This document shows, one piece after another, positions 1-10,602 of a stretch of DNA of 64,000 nt. The notes below the pieces were generated by a model. It saw nothing but the letters and a program-made list of their open reading frames with translations. It had not been told where the DNA came from and ran no database searches. The DNA lies in NCBI GenBank assembly GCA_033239125.1, contig BSWB01000001.1, positions 29,167,501 to 29,231,500 on the forward strand, read 5' to 3'. The translations under genes and the position numbers were made by a program. The DNA is from Fagopyrum homotropicum. Lineage: Eukaryota; Streptophyta; Magnoliopsida; Caryophyllales; Polygonaceae. How positions within the stretch are numbered: the stretch's first letter is position 1; the number at the start of each line of letters is the position of its first letter.

Positions 1-696
1 CATACAATAAAACTAAAGAGACTAGCATAACAGAAACTAATGCCACATAATTAAAAGATAGATTGAGTATGAAATATATTGAAATACATTTTCCTTCCCT
101 CTTCAATTTTGCTCTTCTTTGAGCCATCTTCTTTCTTTACAACCTTTTGTGGTCTTGGCTACCTCAAAATATGACGAGGAGGAGGAGGAGGAGGAGTAGC
201 AAAGTCATCACTCCCAGATTCCTCCTTCTTTGGGGCATCCTTTATAACCTTGACATCACGCCCTCCAGGCCTGCATACACGTACATTGTGGAACCCAACT
301 TTTAAAAGATGACATAGATAGCCAGTTGGGTCCAAAACTTCATCCCCCCACCACTTGCAGTCATCCTATGTTTATGGGTCATCTAGGGAAAGGGGGATAG
401 TTTTGATGTCATCTTGGGCCACCGATGATGTTGTATCTTTGATTGTTTGGAAGCTGCATTTCATCTTCCCCTTGGTTGATGAAACCCACTTAAGACAAAT
501 TGGGGTTGTTTCTTCATCAACACATGTGGCAAACAAAGATGCCAGTTTGGGAATAGAGTCAAGGATGAAAACTTGCAAAATATAGACAGGAAACACATGA
601 ATAGACCATACTAGAAACTCAAATCAATAAATAATATAAAACTAATAAGATAATATCATACCAGAAAATGAAACCATAATAGCATATCATAAAACC

Positions 697-1147
697 ATAA
701 AGCAAGTAAACTCATACCAAAAAGTATAAAATTCAGAACAAACAACACAATAAATAAAATAACTCAATTATAAAACATAAACAATCATACCAAAATCAAA
801 TACATGAAAACAAAATACAAGAAACACAAACCAAAAAGAAATACTAGAATTTCTAATGCAATAAAGCATACCATAAAATCACAAAATTAATATTTCTAGT
901 AACTAATTACTCATACCAGAAAGCAAGTAAACTCATACCAAAAAGTATAAAATTCAGAACATACCAAAAACAACACAATACATCACAAAACTCAATTATA
1001 CAACATAAACAATCATACCAGAATCTAATACATGGAAATAAAATATAAGAAACACAACCAGAAACAAATACCAGAAATGTTAATCCAATAAAGCATACCA
1101 TAAAATCACAAAATGAACATTTTTGATAACTAATTACTCATACCAGA
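697..1147. repeat. Tandem duplication, about 225 bp x 2
   Basis: Two adjacent copies, roughly 697-920 and 921-1147, share the order: AGTAAACTCATACCAAAAAG, AAAATTCAGAACA, AACAATCATACCA, ATAAAGCATACCATAAAATC and a closing TAACTAATTACTCATACCAG. They differ by scattered substitutions and small indels. The array sits in what would be an intron of the DUF1985-type gene and is full of the short word ATACCAGAA. Confidence 0.75.
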
Positions 1148-2212
1148 GGAACATAGATGAAAACCGATCATACCAGAAACGTAAATCATAACAAAAATAC
1201 CAAATATAACCATACCAGAGGCACATAAATAGAAAACTAGAAGCATACTTGAGATGCCAAAGGAAAACCAGAAAGGCATTAATTTTCCGATGCCCTAAAC
1301 TTTGTTGGCTCACAATCCCTGAGGTTGTCAAGTGTCTTATTGAAGACAAGGTGCCCCCATGGATAAGAATTAAAGGCATCCATGTCCTTCAGAAGGGAAA
1401 GAAGAAGATTGGAGACAAACTTCTTCTTGTCATTCCCAAGCAAAACAAACTCAATAAACAGCAGCAGAGCCATCTTGAATTTCCTTTCATCATTCTTTTT
1501 CAGTTTTGAATATTTTTCCTCCAAATGCTCCAATTTACACTTGGGGATGCCGAACAACTCCTTCATGTCAACATTCTCTTCTTCATTGTACACATAGGAC
1601 CGACACTCAAGGCCGGTAATTTCAGAAAACTCGCTTAAGCCAAACCTTATGAACAAAAGTATACAACAAAAAAAGAAAGAAACACATTAACAATAGAAAG
1701 TGGAATGAAGGTACCAAATTGAACTGAAAAGGTTGGGTGTATAGTTAATAAACACCTAAGCAGAGTTTTGTTGATTGTAAACCACATTGAGTGTTTGCGG
1801 TCAGTTTGAACCTCATGTAGAAGCATGAAGTGTATTAATTGGTTGGAAGGTTTAAGATTTGTACAGAAGGAGATGACGTCTGAAAAATAGAGTTCTTGAA
1901 CAATTCTTGCCCATTGGCATCCAACCCTTCAAGTAAAAAATTAACCATATTTACACGAGATAAAACAGTTATCCGTGTTGCCTCGTATTTTGGGTTGTCA
2001 TCAAATCTGTGCATTAACTAGTAAAGGAAACAAGATTGTTAATACAAGAAAAATATTACAACAACAAACCAGAAACTAATATCAGGCATTCAACTTACAA
2101 AGGACTCTTCATGTCCATCACTAACATTTTCCTCAACAGCCTGTGTAAACATACCAGAAAATAATATCAATATATACATCAACATGAAATACCAGAAAGT
2201 AATACAAAAACC

Positions 2213-2620
2213 TCATTTGAACAAATAGCAAAAAAGATATCAGAAAGTAATACATCAACATGCAATACCAGAAATCCTAACCAAAAACACATACCAGAAT
2301 TTTAAACTAAAGCAAATACCAAAAAAACATTAAACCAAACCTCATATGAACAAATACCAAAAAAAAAGATACCAGAAAGTAATACATCAACATGCAATAC
2401 CAGAAACCCTAACCATAAACACATACCAGAATCTTAAACTAAAGCAAATACCAGAAAACTTGAAACAAAAAACCTCATATGAACAAATACCAGAAAACAT
2501 ACCACAAAGTAATACATGAACTTGCAATACCAGAACACTAACAATAAACACATACCAGAATCTTAAACTAAAGCAAGTACCAAAAAATTGAAACCAATAA
2601 CATACCAGAAAATCTAATAA
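2213..2620. repeat. Tandem repeat, about 130 bp x 3
   Basis: Units begin near 2237, 2367 and 2497 with AGTAATACATCAACATGCAA or a close variant, then pass through ACACATACCAGAATCTTAAA and AACCTCATATGAACAAATAC. A partial unit precedes them near 2190. The same ATACCAGAA word dominates here and in the 697-1147 array, suggesting both grew from one simple seed. Lies in a presumed intron of the DUF1985-type gene. Confidence 0.75.
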
Positions 2621-3105
2621 CATACAAACATACCAGAAAACTCATGTAAATATAAAGACGAAACAAACACAGAACAAACCATATCAAAATAAATACCAAA
2701 AACGATGATTAAACTTACAAACCCTAATATGAACAAATACCATAAACTATAATACCATAATACATGAAGAGTATCAAAGCAATACTAACCACAGGTATAT
2801 CAAATGTTCGAGGACCACCAGATAATACAATTTGAAGGCCTGATTCATCATGAGACACAACAGAAACCTCGCCTTTGTTTGTTATGGCATCTTCAATAGG
2901 TAAAGGAGGCGTAGGAGTTAAAAGGTTGAAGGTAGGAGCATCACAAGAGGATTGGTTAGCAGCGACCTTTGATCGAGTCGAAATTTTCACTTTCTTAGGG
3001 TTTAGAAAAATCAAAACGGTTTCTGGTGTGTTTGGGTAAAAACGAAGACGAAAATCACAGAACAAGTGAAGGAGATGGCCGGAAAGTGACGAAGAAGGAA
3101 TCAAA

Positions 3106-3592
3106 GTTGCTAAAAATGGAGATTACGAGAGAGATTGAGGAAGATGGGAGTTGAAGTTGAGGAGTCGGGCTAGGTTTCTCTCTTCTCTAGTATAACGAAA
3201 ACGAAAGTTGGTAGTTTGTGAATGAGCGGGATGTTGGTAAGTGAAATTAATTTACCCCATTAATAACAATTGAACAGTAAAAAAATTTTGGGTATACTTT
3301 CTTTAATGAAAACTGAAAAAGGCCTAGTATGCCAAATTTTGCCTTTATTCTCAAACTCTAGACACTCTTCTCTCAATGGGTACATTTACTAAACACAAAA
3401 CTAGAAAAAGTCTAGTATTGTTTCAAGAAAAAAAAACAGTTTTTCTAAGTGATATTTTTTATGTGAGTTTTATTTTTTAGCTCGACAGTAATGATAATAA
3501 AATTAAGGAAGAATAGTAGCGTTGCTAAACATGTAGAAATATATTTTTTCCTTCAATAAGAAGAGAACATCCACAATTACAAGTTAAGCTAC
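3106..3592. other. 5' flank of the DUF1985-type gene
   Basis: On the minus strand this holds a pyrimidine-rich stretch at about 3110-3200 (leader-like TCTCTC runs) just ahead of the first readable block. No TATA box stands out and no other feature was recognised up to the LTR at 3593. Confidence 0.35.
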
Positions 3593-4877
3593 TGTAACAC
3601 CCCGAATTCTCAAAACTCAGGACATTACTGGTTAGGACCTCGCAATGGGTCCCGACCTTAGTTTGACAACAATATTACTAGGATCTTGCAACAATACACA
3701 AATAAGAAAAACCGAAATTCATAAAAATGTATTTTTAAAAGGATGAATGCAACAAAGTCTAACAGCCTATAGAACTCAACAACGGAAAAGACTAACTGTA
3801 TTAACAAAAGGAAAGGACAACAAAGAAACAACACACACCCCCACTCTAAGGAGTACGGAGACCCGGCTGACCACTACTTCCGGATCACTCAGCTGTTGTT
3901 CTAACCTACGGTAAATCTAGAAACACAACAAACAACCATTAGCTAGCTATCTAAACATTAGCAAAATAATAATAGCACACACACACATAGAAATAATAAA
4001 CACCCATCATGCTTTCACACAAATCCATTTATTATTTTCATTTAAGTCATTCACTCTTACTAATGATACTTTTTTTGTGACACGAGGAATTCCCAAACAT
4101 CGCCTCCGCCCCCGTGTACCCATCAGGAATGGATCCGATGCATCTCACCTTGTACGTGTATGGTCTAGGTATAGAGAACCTCCCAGTCTCCTGGCAGAGC
4201 TGGGCAGTGATGTCACGGCCCGTTATACATACACTTGGGCCTTAAAACATAATAACCACGGTCGTCCTAACAAGTTGTTATTTTTATTATAACACACATT
4301 GCACACACACAACCATTATCACCCAACTAATATCCAGAAACCAACTAAGTAAGTCACAAGGACTTACCTCAATCAAAGATCACTTTCCCAAATCTCAACT
4401 CAGTCCGAACCCGTGGTAACTCAAACGCCTGTTAAACAAGGCATGTGTATCAAAATTACATCCCATACTCTTAGAAGTTATATACTTCTAAGAGTTACAA
4501 ATATCAAGAGGAGAAAATACGAAAACAACTCTCTTAGGGTAAAAGACTATTTTACCCCTGATTCCAGAATTCTCCAACGTCTAACATTAAATTCTCATAT
4601 TTTCTCTTAAAACCTATTTCCATACTCTAGTTCTCAAGGATAAAATACTAGAGATTCTAATGTTAATTAGGTTTAGAAATTCAAAGGTTTGCTAAGGTCC
4701 GACCTTTACACTTAGCTACTAGGTCTAAGATCAAATCCTAAACAAGCTTAGTTAAGTTACAAATTAAATCTTTTCAACCTTCCTCTCTAGTACTCTATCC
4801 GGTTATATACTCTTAACCTTCCCGCTTACGATTCTACCACCCGTCTCCTTGGCTCTTATCCTCACCACTCTACTCTT

Positions 4878-4920
<43 letters not shown>

Positions 4921-4942
4921 TATATATATACATTACCTTGTA

Positions 4943-4999
<57 letters not shown>

Positions 5000-6332
5000 T
5001 TACGTATACTCCGCCTTATACATTTATATGCACACATCTATATCTACTGCATTGGTGTATATATCTATATATATTCACAGCTTCCACTCTAGTAACGTAT
5101 ATGTACATATACTTGTACTTGTACTCCTATATACCTATAATACTCGATTTATATATATATATATATATATATAATCACATTCTCAGCCATTCACTATGTA
5201 TATATGTTCATGTACATCACACGTACTCTACCCTATCTATATATATATACTCGTTTTTTGTCCCTTCCTATTTACGTACATGAACATAAACTGCATACCC
5301 CCTAATCCATCTCTTACATATACTTATGCATACGTAAACACATTGGTAGGAGGTTACTCACCGTCCAGCCTTCGTCTCGTCTCTACAGTGAACCCGACTA
5401 GGCCGAAGTCGATCGAGGCAACTCAGAACAGGGTCTTGTCGAGCCTGCACATCACCAGCCACCCGGAGGGTCGACGATACCGTTCGACAATTAGTTATAA
5501 CGTGCAGAAGTAACGAAACAATAAGGGGTCGATCGAGTCGGCTTACCGAAGTCGCAAGCGGGTAGCCGGGTGGTTCAGCCTCAGCCGGTTCGTGGGTCCG
5601 GAATGCAGGTTGGTTCGTCTGCAGTGCTGGCTAGGAAATACGCTCTTCCCGGCCTGGTGTTCGAAGCAAAATCAGCGACCGCTCGATAGAAGGAGGGGAT
5701 GTGCAGAGAAGAAGAGCTTACCCGTATCTCTGCTACGTAGGACGTCGGGTCCGGTGGTTGAAGACGACTGGTTGCAACCCAACAAGACTGCGTGCCTCTC
5801 GTACTCTCCGTCGAAGGTTAGTACGGCCCACGGTGGTGACGACGGTGCAGCAGCAACGGTAAGGTCCTTCTGCAACTTCTGTTGTGAGGTATTGCGGTTG
5901 GGAGAGAGAGAGATAGAGTAGCGGCAGCGTAAGATGTCGAGTGATTAGATTAGGTTAAGCGTGTTTAGGGAGTCAAATAGCATTAGGTTAATTTAGGTTT
6001 AGGCTTTCAAAATGAGCTGGCTGCAAGAGTCATTGGGCCGGTATCAACTGGGTCACGTTTGGGTTGTTCCTCAAATGAAACAAATGGGTTGAAAGGATAC
6101 TCGTTATTCGCCCGGAATCGTTAAAAGTACAAAAGTAAATTACGGAATTATTTACGGAGTTATTTACGGAATTATATAAGTTATTATTTTATGTGAATCA
6201 AGGTCACATAAAATGATAGGGTTTAATATCGTTTTAATTTATTTTTAAAGATTTAGGTTGTCGGATCGGAATCCGGTTTGATCGGGTATTAAACAGAGTT
6301 TAATTTTTTTTATTTTTTATTTGGTTATTACA
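3593..6332 (-). mobile_element. Long LTR, TGTAACACCCC (Tekay-like) family, with PPT stub
   Basis: Starts TGTAACACCCCGAATTCTC and ends TTGGTTATTACA, i.e. TG...CA ends on both strands. It shares with the LTRs at 17441, 31982 and 63538 the opening, a block close to GACCTCGCAATGGGTCCCGA about 45 bp in, and the later order of short conserved blocks. Right of 6332 lie about 40 bp of internal sequence (CCCTCTTAAAAGAAGTTTCG) that match the polypurine-tract side of the 17.4 kb element; this fixes the minus orientation. The rest of the internal region and the other LTR are absent, so this is a truncated element whose body was lost or replaced by the inverted-repeat DNA that follows. The 2740 bp length is inflated by TA microsatellites. 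Confidence 0.75.
4876..5176. repeat. (TA)n microsatellite cluster
   Basis: Three alternating TA/TATATA tracts (about 4878-4908, 4943-4998 and 5150-5174) joined by imperfect TA-rich sequence, all inside the LTR at 3593-6332. The long YIYIYI-type reading frames here are artefacts of the repeat. Confidence 0.9.
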
Positions 6333-6369
6333 TCAGTGCCCTCTTAAAAGAAGTTTCGTCCCGAAAACA

Positions 6370-7770
6370 CCAAGAAATGTATTATTTTTATACTCTTTAG
6401 ACTCCATATTTATAGAAGTTCTAAAATCATCAAGCTTAGTAGCTAATCGATGCGGACAACGAAAACCCTCAAAAAATTTAACTAAATAGATCATTTTTGA
6501 TATTCATTTGAAAAAAAGAAAAAAAATCTTCTCTAAAACTTTAAGGGTACGGTTACTTATATAAAAATAACGTGAAAATATAACTAACTAAAGGCTAAGA
6601 TTACTTTAGGGAAGAACAATATGCCCACATAATTGTAGGTTAACGGTCAAAAAAATTAAATATTCCCTAAAAATAAAATTTTAGGGGTACGATTACTCTT
6701 TATTTTTGTAACCGATTTGTTTCGAAATATTTTTTTTGTTAATGCCAGAGAATCTTTATTTATTAAACTAAATCTGGTTATTAGAAAATTTCCAAAAAAT
6801 ATTTATTTTTATACTATTTTGTAAGATAGGGAATCTTTTATTATCAGTATGATCTATTTACGTTAAATTAAATTTTTTGAGGGATTTTGTTATCCCACAA
6901 CGATTAGCTACTAAGGGCTTGTTTGGTTAAACAATGGATTTACAATTCCCGGGAATTGACTTTTCTAAGAATTGAATTACTGGGAGTTACAATTGTTGAG
7001 AATTGAGAAAATATGTTTGGTAGCAAAAAAATATCCAGTAATTTGCAATGTGTTAAATTCATAGGCATTATTAGTTAATGACAATTATAACCTTCATTTT
7101 CAAATCCATTTAAGTGGGAGATGAAAATTTTAAGGGTAATTGGGAGATTTGATATCAAAATAACACGTTAATTGTTTTGTTACCTAGGGAGGATTGGGTA
7201 ATTGTAAATACTCCATTTGAGGTAATTGGAAAATATCCAGTAAATTAGATTAATGTGTTTTTCATTTTTGATTTTGCAACCAAACACCTTAATTAGATCA
7301 CATTTAATGGATTAATTTCATTTACTGGATTTTTTACACCCAACCAAACAAGCACTAACTTTGATGGTTTTAAAACTTGTATAAATAGGGAGTCTAAAGA
7401 GTATACAAATAATACATTTCGAAGAATATTATGACCCACATAATTGTAGGTTAACGATCCCAAAAATAAAATATTATTCCGATATGAATAATAATTATAG
7501 TTGAACTTAACCAAAAGGCTAAGAAATGTATTATTTGTATAGTCTGTAGACTTCCTAACTTCTAAAACCATCAAAGTTAGTAGCTAATCGATGTGGGATA
7601 ACAAAATCCTCAAAAAAATTTAAAAATAAAAATTTTTTTGTCCAAAAAATAGGTTGGTTGAAAAAAAAAAGTTACGTGAAATTTTCAAATAACCAGATTT
7701 AGTTTAATAAATAAAGATTCTCTGGCATAAAAAAAATATTTCGAAACAAATCGGTTAAAAAAAAAAATTG
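6370..7770. mobile_element. Foldback-like inverted-repeat complex
   Basis: One sequence block occurs three times: forward at about 6373-6500 (AAGAAATGTATTATTTTTAT...), inverted at about 6846-7430 (split by a MITE), and forward again at 7521-7620. A second block is forward at 6710-6785 (AACCGATTTGTTTCGAAATA) and inverted at 7685-7760. The stretch 6710-7430 is therefore roughly the reverse complement of 7521-7770, a palindrome centred near 7470, with an extra copy of one arm at the left. A shared CCCACATAATTGTAGGTTAA occurs in direct orientation near 6632 and 7436. No transposase frame is visible. Could be two non-autonomous elements with long terminal inverted repeats; ends and TSD were not found. 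Confidence 0.6.
6915..7355. mobile_element. MITE with TAA duplication (Harbinger/Tourist-like)
   Basis: About 441 bp with terminal inverted repeats: left GGGCTTGTTTGGTT, right end reading GTGCTTGTTTGGTT on the minus strand. It is flanked by TAA at 6912-6914 and 7356-7358. It interrupts one arm of the inverted-repeat complex, and the uninterrupted target is preserved in the other arm (7563-7595), confirming that only one TAA was there before insertion. Termini and 3-bp TAA target fit PIF/Harbinger non-autonomous elements; a hAT origin would need a longer duplication. Confidence 0.75.
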
Positions 7771-8762
7771 GACTTAAAAAGAAAAGATTTAATGGCGTTA
7801 ATTGTAGGAAACTCTATTTTAAAAATACTGCCTCCACAGCAGCGCGCCCATGTATACTGTTTTAGTAGAATATATAGATATAGATGACACGTGTCATAAA
7901 TAAAGCATTCTATAATACCTTACCGGACCCTCCATACTTGAATCATGACTTAATTTATTTTAGATTTTTTTAGTAGTTTTATTTATAGAATGGAATAGTT
8001 ATTATGGTTAAGTTGATAAAAATTACATAATTTTAAATTAATTAGCTTTATATTTTTTTAATTCTCAATTAGGTGAAGCATCCTGTTAAGGATTAGTTCG
8101 AGTTCTGTTATCATATTCAAAAAAGAATCAAAATGAAGGATTAGATACGAAAACAAAAAAGAAAAACGTATTTGTTTTTTACCGTTTCAGATTTTTGTCC
8201 TGTTTATCCGGGTTGGTTTACTGGAAATCTCAATGACTTAACCCAGATTGAAAAGACGACTATACCCCTCCATGCCCCAACGGTGAATGCTAAGGTTAAC
8301 CCATATCCAGACCTGGTTCAAGTATTCAACACCCTCACGGGAACGAAGACTCTCTGCTCTGTGTCATCTAGAATCTAGACTTAATTTAGTAAGATTACGC
8401 ATTTCAAAGCAGACGAAGAGAAATACAATCGAGCAAAATATGAAAATGGAGTGTCTTTGATGCTTCCGCCCATTTCTTCAAACTTCAAACACCCCAAAGG
8501 GAACATGATTTGCCGTTTCAAACCTAATTTACCTTTCTTCTTTCTCTCCCCAAAGTTCAACCTCGGCATATAACACTATTTGGTAATGTGCTCTCTTTCT
8601 CTCTCTCTTGTATTGATTGCGTCTTTACTTTTTTGCTTTCCTTCCTTACATTGACTCGATTCCGTCATTTGTCGGTCTGATTTCGCTATTAATCGAATTT
8701 GGGATTTGGTGAATCGATTCTGGAATTTCATTTGGCTGTATTAATAGGAAGAGGTCGAGGGC
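7771..8762. other. Upstream region of the RING-CH gene
   Basis: AT-rich to about 8200, then more mixed, with a pyrimidine-rich leader-like stretch (about 8590-8620) and the gene's likely 5' UTR up to 8762. A G-box-like palindrome is listed separately. No clear coding sequence. Confidence 0.4.
7884..7897. promoter_or_regulatory. G-box-like palindrome
   Basis: ATGACACGTGTCAT is a perfect 14-bp palindrome with a CACGTG core, the binding site type of plant bZIP/bHLH factors. It lies about 870 bp upstream of the RING-CH start codon, so a role in that gene is only a possibility. Confidence 0.3.
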
Positions 8763-10602
8763 ATGGGAGAGGGCTTGGTGTTGTGTGTGGACGAAAGTGC
8801 TCTGCCGTCAAATGCGCAGGCTGCCGTCGACGGCCAATTCGAATCGGTGTTTGGAGATGAGAATAACAAGCAGGAGAACGAGCCGTTGATTCAGACAGGA
8901 GAGTGTCGGATTTGTCAGGAGGAGGATGTAGTTCAGAATTTTGATGTTCCTTGTGTTTGTAGTGGAAGTCTTAAGGTAATAATATATTTGATAAACTGTA
9001 TTCGAATTCTTTCAACCATGGTTGAACCTTTTCTGTATTTGCAATGTGATCAATGCTTGCCCTAATTATCATTGGTGGAATTTTTTTGCTTGCTGAAGAA
9101 TTTGATGCTTTGTTTCATGTAATTGGATCTGTGATAAAAGGTGCCATGTATTTAGCCATGATACCTTCCTGTCCCCCATGATTGGATATGAACTGAAAGT
9201 GATCTTTTTATGTCTTCAGTATGCCCATAGAATGTGTGTTCAACGCTGGTGTAACGAGAAAGGGGATGTAACTTGTGAGATCTGTCATCAGGTTTGTCAG
9301 GCCATCGTTTCTCTTTCAGAGTTGCTTCTTCAGCCATGATGTATTGTTTTATGAACTGCAGGAATTTAAAAGTGACATATTGTGGATACAAATATCCAAT
9401 GCAAAGGGATTCTCCATTTTAAATACTAACGAGTTTAGGTCTGTTACAAGTAATTGAAACTTGAAATGTGAGCTGTAGGCCTATTTGTGGTATTGTTCTT
9501 TTTGTAAAAAATCTGCTTACATGTACTATTGTTCTTTAGTATGGCCATTAGCTAGTGACCTATTTGTGGTATATCATTTTGTGAACCAGCCTTACAAACC
9601 TGGATATACTGCTCCTCCACCACCTCCTCACCCTGAAGATGCCGCCATTGATATAGGGTATGTTCAGTCGAGAACTGTTGCCTACTTGTTCTCCTGAAGA
9701 TCTTATTGTGAAAGTTCAGATCTATTTTCATTTCTATGGCATGTGCTGAGGGGGAAAATGTACTATTATTTCTTGTGTCTCTGATTCCGGAATTTTGTTC
9801 AAAGCAGTGGATGGACTATTTCTGGTACCCCGTTGGATTTTTTAAATGATCCTCGTCTACTGGCATTTGCTGAGGGGGAAAATGATTTCTTTGAAGATGA
9901 TGATGACTATGCTGCTCCTAGTTCCAGTGGTGCAGCGTTTTTTCGCTCTGCTGTCCTTGTTGTAAGCATCCTGAATGACAAACAAAGACATGATCTGGAT
10001 TATAATAATGCATATAATGATGTGTTTGTTGTATTCTTCTATCCTATTGTGATTAACTGAAGAACGGCATTCCACATTTACTCATCTCTTACTCTTGATA
10101 TGAATTCCTTACATGGCTTTATAATGTTTCCTGATAGCTGATGGTGCTTCTGCTCTTGAGGCATGCATTTACAGCATCAGATGATGATGAAAATGATGAT
10201 ACATCAACCTCCTTCCTGGTGAGTGACTGTCAATTAAAATTTTACAGCTTATAAACTAGTTAATACTTAATAGTCTTCTTACAACACGGTTTTGTTGCGT
10301 TTTTAGCTTTTCTTGCTGACGGCTGCTGGGTTTCTCTTGCCCTGTTATTTCATGGCATGGGGTTTTGGTGTCTTGCAACGGAGGTGGCAAAGAGAGGTGT
10401 ATTTCTCCCTCCTTTTTAGTCTCTATCATTTTAACTGTTCTTTCCTAGGGTCTGACTGTAGTTTGTTTATGTATTGAATAAAAAATAGGAAGAAATGGAG
10501 GCAGCACAAGTGGCCATTGTGCTGCAATCAGGACAGCGTACGGGTTTGCATGTTACCATTACTCCGCGACCTCCTGCATCTATACCACAAGAAACTTTTT
10601 GA
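8763..10602 (+). CDS. RING-CH (RINGv) membrane E3 ubiquitin ligase, seven exons
   Basis: Exons read as 8763-8975, 9220-9291, 9590-9657, 9808-9961, 10138-10218, 10307-10396 and 10489-10602; every intron is GT...AG and the joined frame is 792 nt, 263 codons plus TGA. The start is the ATG of ggcATGGGA. The protein has a C4HC3 RING-CH domain split over exons 1-2: CRICQEE, CVCSGSLK, YAHRMCVQRWC and CEICHQ (about residues 45-95). Next come a proline run (YKPGYTAPPPPPH), an acidic stretch (FFEDDDDY), and two hydrophobic segments (VLVLMVLLLL and LFLLTAAGFLLPCYFMAWGF) that should span a membrane. This is the layout of plant RINGv proteins with a DUF3675-type tail, which are expected to transfer ubiquitin at membranes. 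Substrate is unknown. The gene looks intact and functional; which paralogue it is cannot be told. Confidence 0.9.

Larger units (their letters stand above)
1..3105 (-). pseudogene. Decayed DUF1985-type gene (Ulp1/MULE-associated family)
   Basis: Read on the minus strand. A block at 1656-1279 keeps an open frame of 125 codons with the layout of a DUF1985 domain: a FIRFGLSEFSEITGLECR start, a central FVLLGNDKKKFVSNLL stretch, and a YPWGHLVFNKTL end. Immediately after the stop a different frame gives FPLASQV, matching the usual continuation, so a frameshift is likely. A second block at 596-372 (VYILQVFILDSIPKL...CLKW) resembles the next part of such proteins and runs into two in-frame stops near 370, followed by readable sequence ending in a D/P-rich tail (about 200-170). 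Possible upstream exons lie at 2150-2097, 2037-1660 and 3104-2797. DUF1985 is known from plant proteins often joined to Ulp1-like proteases and carried by Mutator-like elements; no protease is visible here, and the gene may continue beyond position 1. Family assignment is by pattern and moderately sure. Confidence 0.5.

Noticed and set aside
2213..2620. Regularly spaced repeats resembling a CRISPR array
   Set aside because: Units are about 130 bp, degenerate throughout with no unique spacers, and the genome is a plant's.
4849..5283. Open frame of 144 codons, Tyr/Ile-rich
   Set aside because: It is translated TA microsatellite inside an LTR; frames on several phases are open for the same reason.
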